The position numbers and the translations under genes were made by a program. From Cryptomeria japonica (taxonomy: Eukaryota; Streptophyta; Pinopsida; Cupressales; Cupressaceae): a stretch of 64,000 bases of DNA. Each line of letters starts with the position of its first letter. Positions within the stretch are counted from its first letter, which is position 1. This document shows, piece by piece, positions 11,950 to 22,852 of this stretch. The notes under the pieces were generated by a model, which saw only the letters and a program-made list of their open reading frames with translations, did no database searches and was not told where the DNA came from. Location: NCBI RefSeq assembly GCF_030272615.1, contig NC_081406.1:109131283-109195282 (forward strand), read 5' to 3'.

Positions 11950-12826
11950 TAATATTATTTAATTTGGGGAGAGTTTTTATCTTGCTTTATCTACATTTGC
12001 TTATGTGTTATGTCTTATCTATTATTTTTTTAATATAAATTTGTCTTTAAAGAAAAGTTCATTTATTTGAAATCATTAAAATGGAATTTGAAATTTACAA
12101 TTTATTGATCTTATTAAAATTTATTAAACTTTTTGTCATTATTTTGTGATGGTGTTTAAATGAAGTAATCTTTTGTGTAATATTTAATTTGGGTAGAGTT
12201 TTTTTCTTGCAATATCTGAAATTTCCTTATGTGTTATGTCTTACCTATTAAATTTTTTAATATTAAATTGACTTTAAAGCCATGATAATTTATTTGAAAT
12301 CATGGGTTCACCCCATAGCGCAATGGTACTGTTGCGAGCCTCCCTCAATGGAGGTCGTGAGTTCGATGCACGGGGCTTGGCCCCTCTCCGCCCCCACCGT
12401 TCCACATCGTCAGTCGCTACACCAGTCTGCTGACTTGGCAGACAAAGGTTTGCTTTGGCCAGAGAGGTAGTTCGCTGTTGGTGCACGTCGAGGAGTGATT
12501 GGTAAATTTGGAGCGTGCTCTTGGTCCCCCCGATGCTCACTGTCGATTGTTCTCTGTTCGTTGGCTAGGAAATTGGCAGTTGTGCTCTTAGGCTATGTAG
12601 GATGCTTCAAAGAGGATGCCTTGGCCCTCGATTCAGAGATGAGGTCCTCCTTGTGATCTCACTGGTTCATAGCTCCCGTCAAAAGCACTTGCTTAAATTT
12701 ATTTATTTATTTTATTTGAGATCATTAAAATAAAATTTTAAATCTACAATTTATTGATCTTATTTAAATTCATTAATTTTTTTGTCATTATTTTGTGATG
12801 GTGCTTTAATGAAGTAATATTTTGTG
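11950..12826. repeat. Tandem duplication of a 228-bp AT-rich unit, second copy split by a SINE
   Basis: Copy 1 is 11950-12177. Copy 2 is 12178-12303 plus 12726-12826. Both start TAATAT...TTTAATTTGGG and end AAGTAAT.TTTTGTG, with shared blocks such as TTATGTGTTATGTCTTA and TTTTGTGATGGTG. The intact first copy shows the sequence before the SINE entered the second. Confidence 0.85.
12304..12710 (+). mobile_element. tRNA-derived SINE with 15-bp target duplication
   Basis: A GC-richer 407-bp insert in AT-rich DNA. It has an RNA polymerase III A box, TAGCGCAATGG (12316-12326, fits TRGYNNARNNG), and a B box, GTTCGATGC (12361-12369, fits GWTCRANNC), about 35 bp apart, as in tRNA-derived SINEs. It ends in an ATTT-type tail (about 12696-12710). 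The flanks TTTATTTGAAATCAT (12289-12303) and TTTATTTGAGATCAT (12711-12725) form a 15-bp target duplication with one mismatch. It encodes no protein; open frames across it are chance. I cannot name the SINE family. Confidence 0.88.
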
Positions 12827-13855
12827 TAGAGAAGGTAAAAAATAAATATATTGAGGAAACATCTAGTGTAGTGGCTGGGTTTTTAAGGTCAATTTTAAAT
12901 GTAATTCAGTTCAATAGTCAAAAAATTAGTTTTGGGAATAAAAATAGAATAAATATTTACCACTTTACACAATAAAACTTTACCTTATATATTAGCTAAG
13001 GTTAGCATTCAATTACAGTTATTATTATGGTTAGGCTTAAGATTACCTTTTAATTATGACTATAGTTCAATTAGGATTAGCATCAAAGTTCCATGAAAAA
13101 GATTTGGGTTAGGGTTAGAGATCAATTACGATTAATCTTTAATTACATATTCAATTAAGGTTTAGGTTACATACGTGATTAAGATTACAATTCAATTTGG
13201 ATTAAAGTGCAATTAAAATTATAGTTAATTATTGCTATAGTTAATTTGTGTTATGGTAATTGGAGTTAGTGTTATGATTCAATTAGGTTTAGGTTTTACT
13301 TAGGATTATAAAAATTATGCTTTTTACAATAGCTTATTTTACATAAATACTTTTTAAGATAGGTATATTAGGAGAGAGGATCGAGTGGTTGAGCACCCTA
13401 ACTTTGGGTTTCAAATCTTTCAATTTTTTACAACAGCGTACTTGGCAAATCTCTTGCTTATAACTAAGGTTTTAGGGCCACATCAGTAAATATGATGCCA
13501 CATCAGAATGCTTTTTGTCAAGGTGTCCAAAACAACCCAAAAAGAGGTAAGTCCAATGGTTGTGCAAAAAGAAGACCCATACTTGTGGAGTTGATGTGGC
13601 ATCACATTATTGCTTGCTTTTGACAACTATGAGTAGTCATTATCAACAATAACAACTTCAAAGTCACAACTATTGATACAATATTTTTTTTTGTGTTGCA
13701 CCAATAGTATCCACACAACCCAACCCAACGCCCAACACACCTTACCTTAGACTGACTTATTGCCAAATTGAAATTCTGAAAAAGATTTGCACATTAAATC
13801 AACAAATATTCATATTAAATCAACAACGGCTAACCTAACCATTAAAAAGCTCCCA
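12827..13855. other. Intergenic; contains degenerate TTAGG-like tract
   Basis: No gene is seen. Between about 12985 and 13310 the sequence is built from loose repeats of GTTAGG, ATTAGG and TTCAATTA, including TTTGGGTTAGGGTTAGAG (13105-13122). This resembles a worn plant telomere-like or TTAGGN-derived satellite. The rest is AT-rich with no features. Confidence 0.45.
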
Positions 13856-14038
13856 GGGATACTCGATCCTTTACCTAGTCCGTATAACATTTCCACCATT
13901 TTATTATAAATGAATAGGGATACTCGATCCTTTACCTAGTCCGTATAACATTTCCACCATTTTATTATAAATGAATAGGGATACTCGATCCTTTACCTAG
14001 TCCGTATAACATTTCCACCATTTTATTATAAATGAATA
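13856..14038. repeat. Perfect 61-bp triplication upstream of the PPR gene
   Basis: Three identical 61-bp units occupy 13856-13916, 13917-13977 and 13978-14038. Each starts GGGATACTCGATCC and holds one TATAAAT element (13905, 13966, 14027). The last unit ends 265 bp before the PPR start codon. Identity of all three copies means recent expansion or ongoing homogenisation. A promoter role is inference from position and the TATA-like element. Confidence 0.9.
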
Positions 14039-14303
14039 GGATTTGACTTGTTGAATGTCTGAACACTACGGGCAGGCTAAGATCAGCATTTTGTCTATTA
14101 AAATGCAATCTTGATTCGTTCTGTCTATCATCCTGATGATAAGTTTTATTTCCAGAATTTTGTGGTAAATTCATTGTTATGATCTGTAAAAACCTGTTTT
14201 CCTAAGTGATGCGAATGCACGTGAGCTTTAGTTCTCACAAGTCGTCTTGTCCTGTACACTGAGAACTTCACTAAATTTGAATCGTTTATGGCTCTTCCTA
14301 TAA

Positions 14304-16514
14304 ATGTTTGATGCTTCTTTCCTCCCAAAATGTATGTCTGTAATTTTTTTAGAGTGGAGACTTCTACAGCAATGTCTACTCAAGTTAAGAGTCAGACAGG
14401 GCTTCTCTTGCTACATGCATCACATACACACACAAACAAGTTCAAGTGGCGGTGGAAAACATCAATGCAATCCCACTGTTACAGTGGATTCTATGCACTA
14501 TTTGTCTATCTTGAATTCGAGTACCAACTTAAACACGGTGAAGCAACTTCATGCCCTCACGCTCGTTACACGATACCATCGCAATGTCTTTTTGGAAACC
14601 AAATTTGTAAGCAAATATGCCATGTTCGGCTGCCTGGAGAGCGCGCGCCTCATTTTCCACAAATCTTATAAACCTGATGTTTTTCTATACAATGCTATGC
14701 TTATAGGTTTATCAAGGAGTGGAAAACCTAGAGAAATCATTTCACTGTATTATCGAATGAGAAAGTCTAATGTACAGCCAGACAATTTCACCTTTCCTGC
14801 TGTGTTGAAAGCCTGTGGAGAAATTAGATCGCTCCAAGATGGTAAGGAAATCCATTATCATGTTGTCAAAAGTGGGTTTGAATTGAATTTGTTTGTGGGT
14901 GCTGCGCTTATAGATATGTATGTGAAATGCCAGAGTGTAGAGGATGCACGCCAAGTGTTTGAAAATATGCCCACAAGAGATGTCGTCTTATGGACTTCAT
15001 TGATTGTTGGATACGTTCAGAATGGCTGTGCGAATGAGGGGTTGCAGTTATTTCATCAGATGCGATTGGGAGGTGTGAATCCCGATTCGCTAACAATGGC
15101 GAGTGCAATCTCGGCATGTGCCCAATTAGGTGGTCTGAAAGAAGGTAAGCGACTTCATGCATTTGTTATTAGAAATGGATTTGAGTTGGATCTTTCTGTG
15201 GGAAATTCCCTTGTAGCAATGTATGCTAAGTGTGGGAGTGTAGATGTTGCACATCAATTGTTTGACATGATGCCTGACAGAAATGAGATCTCATGGAATG
15301 CAATGATTGCTGGGTATGCTCAGAATGGACATGCAAAGGAAGCCTTGAGAATATTCAGTCAAATGCTAGAAGCTCACAATATCAAACCTGACTTAGTTAC
15401 CATGGTGAGCGTGCTTCCAGCTTGTTCTCATTTAGGAGCTTTCCAACAAGGGACATGGATTCATGATTATGTTATTAGAAGCGGGTTTGAGCTAAATGTC
15501 TCTGTGGCAACTGCTCTGATTGATATGTATGCTAAATGTGGAAGTGTAGGGCATGCAAGGCAAGTATTTGATAAAATGCCCAAAAGAGATGTTGTATCAT
15601 GGAGTGCAATGATTTCAGGTTACGGAATGCATGGACATGGTAAGGATGCCCTTTCACTTTTTTCTCGAATGCAGCAAACAGGTATGAAACCAAACGATGT
15701 CACCTTCATTTCTGTTCTGTCTGCTTGCAGTCATGCAGGCATGTTGGATGAGGGTTGGCGGTATTTTAGTTCAATGAGTCAAGATTATTGTATCAAACCC
15801 AGAGGAGAGCATTATTCCTGCATGGTTGACCTTCTTGGCCGTGCAGGGTTTCTGGATGAAGCACTTGACTTTATCAATAAGATGCCATTAGAACCTCATG
15901 TTGGTGTGTGGGGAGCTCTACTTAGTGCCTGTAGGATTTACCGCAATATAGAGTTGGGAGAAGTTGCAGCACGACACCTTATAGAGATAGACCCTGGGCA
16001 TTCTGCATATTATGTGCTGCTATCTAACATCTATTCTGCAGAAGGCAGGTGGCATGATGTGGCAAAAGTAAGATCAATGATGAGAGATAGGGGTTTGAAA
16101 AAGACACCAGGATGCAGCTTCATTGAAGTAAATGCCAAGGTACATGCATTTCTTGTAGGAGACAGATCACATCCCCAATCTGAGAAAATTTATTCAATGT
16201 TGGAGGTCTTGTCTGGGCAGATGGCAGAGGCAGGGTATGTACCTAGCACAAATTTTGTATTACATGATGTAGAGGAGGAGGCGAAGGAACATATGCTTGG
16301 TACTCACAGTGAAAAGCTGGCAATAATTTTTGGCCTTATAAGCACAAATTCTGGAACTCCTGTTCGCATCACTAAAAACCTCCGTGTGTGTGGGGATTGC
16401 CACAATGCCACTAGGTTCATCTCAAAGATTGCCAAGCGAGAAATAATTGTGAGGGATTTAAACCGTTTCCATCATTTTAAGGACGGATTTTGTTCTTGCA
16501 ATGATTATTGGTGA
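14304..16514 (+). CDS. PLS-class DYW pentatricopeptide-repeat protein
   Basis: A 736-residue intronless frame with no stop, the usual form of plant PPR editing genes. Such proteins bind one RNA stretch in mitochondria or plastids and direct C-to-U editing; the target here is unknown. Residues 1-90 are a Ser/His-rich leader, likely for organelle import. P, L and S repeats run from about 94 to 531 (P repeats near 125-160, 227-261, 328-363 and 430-464), followed by E1/E2 (about 535-600) and a complete DYW domain (about 601-736). The deaminase parts are present: HSE at 668-670, CGDCH at 696-700, HHF at 723-725, CSC at 730-732 and final DYW. Fifth/last residues of the P repeats are N/D, T/D, N/D and S/N, suggesting U, G, U and A contacts by the published code. 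The first Met is used; M11 or M38 are alternatives. Confidence 0.95.
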   Translation: MFDASFLPKCMSVIFLEWRLLQQCLLKLRVRQGFSCYMHHIHTQTSSSGGGKHQCNPTVTVDSMHYLSILNSSTNLNTVKQLHALTLVTRYHRNVFLETKFVSKYAMFGCLESARLIFHKSYKPDVFLYNAMLIGLSRSGKPREIISLYYRMRKSNVQPDNFTFPAVLKACGEIRSLQDGKEIHYHVVKSGFELNLFVGAALIDMYVKCQSVEDARQVFENMPTRDVVLWTSLIVGYVQNGCANEGLQLFHQMRLGGVNPDSLTMASAISACAQLGGLKEGKRLHAFVIRNGFELDLSVGNSLVAMYAKCGSVDVAHQLFDMMPDRNEISWNAMIAGYAQNGHAKEALRIFSQMLEAHNIKPDLVTMVSVLPACSHLGAFQQGTWIHDYVIRSGFELNVSVATALIDMYAKCGSVGHARQVFDKMPKRDVVSWSAMISGYGMHGHGKDALSLFSRMQQTGMKPNDVTFISVLSACSHAGMLDEGWRYFSSMSQDYCIKPRGEHYSCMVDLLGRAGFLDEALDFINKMPLEPHVGVWGALLSACRIYRNIELGEVAARHLIEIDPGHSAYYVLLSNIYSAEGRWHDVAKVRSMMRDRGLKKTPGCSFIEVNAKVHAFLVGDRSHPQSEKIYSMLEVLSGQMAEAGYVPSTNFVLHDVEEEAKEHMLGTHSEKLAIIFGLISTNSGTPVRITKNLRVCGDCHNATRFISKIAKREIIVRDLNRFHHFKDGFCSCNDYW

Positions 16515-17559
16515 AATTAGCCAAAGCAAGGAAAATTATTCCAAATTCACACTTTCTTGCCTATAAGATTGTTTCTACTTGTAACAGTTAGAGATTCACA
16601 ATGTTATCATACAGTAGCACATGATATGATGTTTATTGGCCCTCATTTAAGTGGAAAATTTTAAAAACTTAGTGCATGCTCTCATGTCTGACTGAGTGGG
16701 CATTGTGGAAGAGAGGATCTATCGCATCTGATTTGCTGTGCAGAACATTTCATTTTAGGCAAGTTGTTTGTTCATCCAATTTTTCCATATCATCACATTA
16801 GATTACACAGAATTTGTATAAAATCCATTTTTGTAGATTTCAAATGCATGGCAAGGTGTGTAAATGTTCAATTGTAATGAATGAAAAAATCCTGTTCCAA
16901 TTGCAGATCCTCTTGTCCGGACTCTGCCTTTGTCTTATTTCTGCTCAGCAATAATCCTGAGGCAATCTCTACCTCGCCTGGCATTTTGAGATTTATTCAG
17001 TGTGAAGAATCTGCAATGTCAATTTTTTACATTTTTTTTTGTCTTCAATTTTATGATAGATTATAAAGTGTGATATGAAATGCTGATGATATATTAAAGC
17101 ATACAAGATGCTCCTTATAATTTTAAAACATTATCTCTCCCCAATGTTAAATGATGTATTTTATCTTGCACTACATACATCACTATGATAGAGAAATAAC
17201 AACGCATACCTTCTAAAAATATTCCTTAAATTGGCTCACAAAAGATAATGCATTATTAAACCAATGGATTATGTAAACTAATATGACAACTTAGACTAAA
17301 AAATATAAAAGAAACAAATAATAAATTAATAAATATTGAATCATGACGGAAGCATCAGTTACCCTAAATCGATGCATTGATCCTCGGGATGATAAGGTCA
17401 AGGTTTAGTTTAAGATAGAAATATTAGATAGAAATCTTCAGTCTATGAGCATGATATGAATCAAGACTAAATTGAGAACCAAGGGTGTATTCTAATTCAT
17501 ATAAGACTAATATACATTCATACAAAATGCATACTTATTGAAAACTTATAATTTGTTTT
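16515..17559. other. 3' flank of the PPR gene and AT-rich spacer
   Basis: The proximal 350 bp probably hold the 3' untranslated region; an AATGAATGAAAAAA stretch near 16876-16890 could be a polyadenylation region. No other gene is seen. Confidence 0.4.
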
Positions 17560-18600
17560 CATTGCAGTCTCGGTCTCTTGCAGCTGCAAAGCGAATTCTA
17601 AATTCTCTAATACATCTACTATACATTGCCCATGAGCACGTTGCTGAGCAAGGCATTTCTCAGCAGCCTCTCTGTAAGCCTTAAGGGACTCGGGATTGAT
17701 ATTACCTTTCAAATAAGGATCTATGATTTGTTCCAATATTCCCTTTCTCTGATAAGGCAAAGCCCAGTTAGCAAGGCTTTCTTCAACTGAAGGGTGAGTG
17801 GCAGATCGTACACACGGTACCTCAAACAATACAACACCAAATGAATAAACATCTAATTTTACAGCGAGATGCTTCGTGCAGAAGTATTTGGGATCCAGAT
17901 ATCCAAAGGTGCCTTTCACGGTGGTGCTAATATGTGTATGTTTGTAGTCTTTATGTCTCAATGTATAATTTACTGAGCAGCCCTTGTGTGAAGATAATGA
18001 AGAGCTCTAGCAGCTCCAATACAAATCTCTAATTGCTATTTACATTTATGTGTGCTCTCAGTGGTCCCTTGGCCATGTAATCATAAACCAAAACCATCTC
18101 ATAGTTTTCTTCACAATAACCAATAAGAGAAACTAAATGTCGGTGCCTGAGTTTAGAAAGCATTTCTATTTTTGTTTTAAATTCATAGATGCCTTGCCCT
18201 GTTGCTGAGCTCCCTTGCTTAATTGCAACTCTGGTACCACCATTAACCTTACCTCCATAAATTTTTTCAAAACCTCCAACACCAAGGGTTTTTAGACTCA
18301 TCAAAGTTATTAGTAGCCTCCTAGATCTCAGAAAATATGAAACGCTTGGTGCAAACTGGAAGGTGTAGATGAGACGTGGCCACCAGTGCCACTCTTTCTA
18401 GATCATGTGGAAACTTCACTACGACACCGATGAACAAAATAGAGCAAGAATGAGACCCAACACAACAATCCCTGTCATGGCCCCAATCACACGACGCTTG
18501 CTGCTCCTGTTCTATGTAATGGGTACTTGATAAGAGTGATGTTAGTTGCCAGGGTTCACATAGACCATTCATATAAAAAGAAGCATTAAATTTTCAAGGT
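17560..18600 (-). pseudogene. CrRLK1L/FERONIA-type receptor kinase pseudogene, catalytic core deleted
   Basis: Intact relatives are plasma-membrane sensors with a malectin-like ectodomain and a cytosolic Ser/Thr kinase. From 18590 downward the minus strand keeps the ectodomain end, a membrane segment (VIGAMTGIVVLGLILALF, about 18500-18430), a juxtamembrane FSEI-stop-EATNNFDES, and an N-lobe with GVGGFEKIYGG and VAIKQGS. The Gly loop has Glu for its third Gly. The helix LEICIGAARALHYLHTRAAQ follows (about 18035-17975). The catalytic HRD loop and DFG motif are missing: sequence jumps to the activation segment (THISTTVKGTFGYLDPKYF) and runs to FALQLQE. Frameshifts near 18300 and 18035 and a TAG stop also break it. 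It cannot be an active kinase. Confidence 0.9.
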
Positions 18601-19360
18601 AGAACTGTTTTGTTTTTTTGAACAATTACATTTTAATAGACACAAAGGAGTGGTTGCCGATTGTATTTTTCCTGGGGTGATGGAATTACACGTTAAACTG
18701 GAAAAAAAACATGCTTAAAATGTAATACTTACAGGAGTAGACATGGCTCTACTTTTGAGATTGAGAATCCCTAGACTCTTGAGATTAGCTTCACCTAAAT
18801 TATGGATGCCAAGATTGAAATTGGTAATTGAGCTTGTTTTCCATACCAGACTAATATGGGTTTGGCTGGAACTAAGTATCCATGAAGAAAATATTCTCAT
18901 CTCCCCACTCTTGTATACAATATTGGTGTTGGTCATGGTCATAGGGTAGCTAATACATGACGTATATAATGGACCAAACTTAGAGGTGAGATTATAAGTT
19001 CTCCACACCATTGTTGAATCAAGCATTGAAAAGGCAATGATTTTCTGCGTGCTAATCATTTGTAAGCTCTGTGGGTTTATCTCCCAACCTACACAACCCC
19101 CAAAGTAGTAGGGGCAACCTTGAAAGTTGTATCTAAGTGACCTGTCCCATTGTCTACATGGTAGCTGGAGGAAAATGTAGCTCTTAAAGAAGGTAACCCT
19201 CTACATTTTCATTCCAACCAAACAAGAGCACGACATATCCCAATAAGAAGAATAGGGAATACCACATCGTTGAAGTTGAAAAAATTTTCTACCTTCAAAT
19301 CTCTATTCGTATCAGCTTTTACTAAAAAGTGTCTAGATTATAATTCCTAATGGACTAGCA
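18601..19360. other. Spacer between the two kinase fragments
   Basis: An open minus-strand frame at 18715-19059 (114 codons, Ser/Thr/Asn-rich) and flanking stop-rich sequence lie where the malectin-like ectodomain would be expected. I cannot see the domain's motifs, so homology is not claimed. It may be strongly decayed ectodomain. Confidence 0.3.
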
Positions 19361-19530
19361 GCCCATGTGTGAAGATAATGAAGACGTCTTGTAGCTCCAA
19401 TTCAGATCTATTGCCAATGTTTCCAGGACAAAGGAATCAAATTGCTATTTCCATATATGTGTCCTCTTAGTGGTCCCTTGGCCATGCAATATAAACCAAA
19501 ATCATCTCACAATTTTCTTCATAATAAACA
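19361..19530 (-). pseudogene. Second, short CrRLK1L kinase fragment
   Basis: This stretch closely resembles 17975-18125. On the minus strand it reads EEN..MILVY, then GPLRGHIYGNSN and PLSWKHW, then LHYLHTWA, i.e. the hinge and helix region of the same kinase family. It keeps the PLSW segment that the larger pseudogene has lost, so it is not simply copied from that copy in its present state. Both probably descend from one tandemly duplicated gene. Only about 55 codons remain. Confidence 0.8.
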
Positions 19531-20267
19531 CTAGCTTAAACGTTAGCAACAAGTCCATTTTCTGCATATCGTACAATTAAATCGTTTATTAACTGCACTC
19601 GCTGAGCAGTAATTAATATGTTAGTCTGGCTCATGGCCTCTACCCGATTCACGTTCAACACAACACAAAATTTTTAATCTCTAAGTTTGAAGCTATCAAA
19701 ATGAATAGTTTTGACAATACTTGTTCATAAAATCTTATATATAACATAGACAACCCCTGCTAGGATAACGATCTCCCATTTACAATTTTAGACATTAAAT
19801 TAGTTTTAAAATGACAAAATTCTAGAATTCGTAACTATCCGTAGTCATAGCATAATAAATCGCTTCTTCAAAATTTGCAATTCTGAAATAAGTAAAATTT
19901 ATTTAGTGAATCTTTGAAGTGCATCACATTGGTTCTCCATTCTTCTTGATGTACCATAATCAAAGAGCTCGCATTGTGTCCACCCTTGAGGCACAAGCTT
20001 TTCCCCTTAGAGCCCTCTGAAGGGAAATAAGATAACTTAGGGCTTCCTTTCTCTATTTTTATGGTACCGTGTGCATGATCCTCTTTATTTATGAAATGGA
20101 AAATACCTAGAAACATGCAGCTCCACACGTGGAAGCCACTAACAGTTTAGGTTGTGACAATAGAACAACGATAGATTATTTGTCCTAAAGCTAAAAACTA
20201 GCAATTGCACTTTGGTGTGCAATGGGTATGCCGAATAAGTGTGGAGGGTCAATTAGAAAAAAAGGGT
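19531..20267. other. Intergenic sequence without recognised feature
   Basis: An 86-codon open minus-strand frame (19868-20128) is present but resembles no family I recognise and has no supporting signals. Confidence 0.3.
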
Positions 20268-20485
20268 CCATTTCTTGCATACATTTATGCAATACATGAC
20301 ATCAATTGGTAGGCCATTTAGCAAATGATGTTTTTTTGTGAAAAAGGTATCAATGGAGAAGTGATAGCTTCAAATCAACTATGCATCCTCTTACAAGGAC
20401 TGAAATGCAATTGAAGCAAAACCTCTAAATGAGAAAGTTAATTAGGCTCCATTACCAATAAGCTCTCAGAGAGAGAGAGAGATGC
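20268..20485 (+). repeat. Dispersed repeat copy A next to a (GA)n tract
   Basis: The block from GCATACATTTATGC to ATTACCAATAAGC matches 24338-24530 (GCATACATTTGTGC to ATTACCAATATG) in order, with shared AATGGAGAAGTGATA.CTTCAAATCAA. Both copies run into a (GA)n tract. A third partial copy is at about 20838-20960. Confidence 0.7.
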
Positions 20486-20837
20486 GCAAGGATTTTTAGT
20501 ATCGATTCTATCTACATGTTAATTTTTCATTAGCTTGACAGATTCCAAGGACAATTGCGTATATATTTTGTGCATATTTTACGATCATAGAAATCCATGA
20601 CAAGATGTCTATAAGAAATTCTACTAAGCAATTTTCTCCCACATAATTGGATCACTTTAACTATAATAAAGATTATTTCTCTACTTAGAAAATAATATTA
20701 AATTAATCTATAAATTATGATGTAATATTAAATAAAATTTTAATGATGTTTATTATAAATTATATATTATAATATAATAATGAGTAAAACCTTAAAAATA
20801 AAAATAATTATAGTTTATTTAGTGTATAATTATAATT

Positions 20838-20960
20838 CATGGGATCAATTTGTAGCCCATCTAACAAATGATGTTGTTTGTTCAAATAATGTCTTAATGA
20901 AGAAATGATAGCTTGAAAATAATTATGCATCCATTTATAGGGTTCTAAATATGAAAGAAA
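20838..20960 (+). repeat. Dispersed repeat copy B (partial)
   Basis: It shares the middle of the repeat: CAATTTGTAG.CCAT.TA.CAAATGATGTT, then GAAATGATAGCTT and ATGCATCCA. It is more diverged and has no (GA)n tract attached. Confidence 0.55.
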
Positions 20961-21009
20961 ATCCTCTTGTAGCTAGGAAATCGGAAATCATCACAAGCAA
21001 ATTCAATAC

Positions 21010-22331
21010 AGTAATCTAGCTCAATCACGAAAGCACAAATGCAATGATCAATCCTAATTACATCCAATAGAGAAAGGGGAATAAAACATTCAAATGCAAA
21101 TGCAAACCAACGCAAACGTGAATGTCTCCTCCAGAAATCTCCATTGTCCTTCTTTCTTCTTCAAATAGCTTTGTTGTGGATCTCACCTACAAATGCATAC
21201 ACATGAGATGAAAGCAAGTAGATAAGATAGTAGCGCAAGAATACTCGAAGCGTGATTGATTCGACAAAGTGATTCGAAAAAGTGATTAGTTGAGGGATCA
21301 GGGGCTTTGATTGAAGAAATTCATCCAATTTATAGACAAATTGGAGAAAAGACAAGATTAGCATGAAATTGATATTTAGGCATTTCAAAAATGGCAAAAT
21401 TGAGTGGAAAGAAGAAGGTTATGACACCTTCTATGTCATGAATAATGACATATTGCCAATGCAAAGGTTAGAAGACTAGAGGCTTATGACATCTTGCTAT
21501 GCCAAAAGTATGACGCATGAGAAATTCATGCTTCCACCAAAGCACAAAAATAGGGAGAGACTAGAGAAAATTAATTAGGTGGAAATTAAATTTGACAAAT
21601 TAGAAAATAGGTGGAAATTAAGAATTAGGAAAATTAGAAAATTAGGAAATTAGAAAAATAAGAAATGATGAAATTAGAAAATTGATGCAAATTAGGTAAA
21701 TTAATTAATAATTTCTCATTCATTAATTAATTTACAAAAATAGGAGGAATTAATTAGCCAATTAAATAAACATTTAATTGTGACAAGAAGACTTAGGATA
21801 AATAAATAAATTATTTAACCTAGAGGGAAAATGACAAACAAGATATTATGAATAAATCATAAAACCTTAGAAGATGAATTAGAAATGTAAGGACGACAAT
21901 TAGGTCTTAATATAAAATTGATTTGATGTTGATTCAATTTAATCATGATTCTGACTTGATAAATGATTTGATTGATAAACAATTGAAATTGGTTGACAAA
22001 TTGACCAATATTGATAAAGAGACCAAATTGATATGCGCCAATTGACATAATTGAAGAGGACAAGGATCGATGACAAATCGGTCGCAAAATTGACGAGATT
22101 GACAAGGACAAGGATCGACCAAAATCATGACTAAAGATTGCTATCGACAAGACCTAATTCGAAAGCGAGAAAAATGAAGAATATAGAAGAAGGACTTGAT
22201 GCTCGCAAATGATAAAGACCAAGTACGCAACATAGAAGAAATGTTAATGCGACGCAAAAACCCTAAAATAAGGCAATGCGTAAATATTAAAGTATGACTC
22301 CACAAGCGTTGACCATTTTTAGGTGTCTACA
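21010..22331 (-). repeat. LTR of the TGTAGACACC-type family, minus orientation
   Basis: On the minus strand the LTR starts TGTAGACACCTAAAAATGG at 22331. It has a TATA-like CTATAAATTGG near 21327-21337 and AT palindromes in between (about 21690-21790). The 3' end is not defined; 21010 is approximate. It is a probable solo or orphan LTR. Confidence 0.5.
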
Positions 22332-22377
22332 CCTCTAAATCAGGATCCATTATCAACAATCTCATATTATGTTTGTA

Positions 22378-22380
<3 letters not shown>

Positions 22381-22431
<51 letters not shown>
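22381..22431. repeat. (GA)n microsatellite
   Basis: A pure GA run of 51 bp followed by about 330 bp of GA-rich degenerate sequence that leads into the next pure tract. Confidence 0.97.
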
Positions 22432-22432
<1 letters not shown>

Positions 22433-22774
22433 AATCAATAAATAGATAGAGGGAGAGATGAAAGAAGAAAAATAGAGGGATAGAGATAAAAAGGTAAAGA
22501 GATATTGATAGAAAGGTATAGAGAGGGAGATGGATGGTTATAGAGAGGGAACATGTCTAGATATAGAGGGGGAGAGAGGGCGATAGAGGTAGAGATGAAG
22601 ATAGAGAAAGACAGGAAGATTGGGATAAATAAATAAAGATAGAGAGGGGTAGAGGGGGAAATAAAGACAACAAGAGATAGTGAGATAGAGAAGAAGATGT
22701 AGAGAGAGATATAAAGGAAGAGGGAGAAGGAGAAATGGAGAAAGATTTAAACACAGATAGAGATATAAGAAGAT

Positions 22775-22777
<3 letters not shown>

Positions 22778-22850
<73 letters not shown>
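22778..22850. repeat. (GA)n microsatellite
   Basis: A pure GA run of about 73 bp. The purine-rich bridge from 22431 suggests both tracts came from one longer decayed array. Confidence 0.97.

Positions 22851-22852
<2 letters not shown>

Noticed and set aside
12304-12380. Functional tRNA gene
   Set aside because: A and B boxes are present, but the sequence continues for over 400 bp with an ATTT tail and target duplications, and no full cloverleaf is apparent.
12274-12540. 88-codon open frame on the minus strand
   Set aside because: It lies across the tRNA-derived SINE, whose boxes and target duplication explain the sequence; the frame is chance in GC-richer DNA.
13965-14174. 69-codon minus-strand frame upstream of the PPR gene
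   Set aside because: It starts in the 61-bp triplication and has no coding features.
22557-22754. Ser/Leu/Pro-rich 65-codon frame
   Set aside because: Produced by the GA-rich decayed microsatellite.
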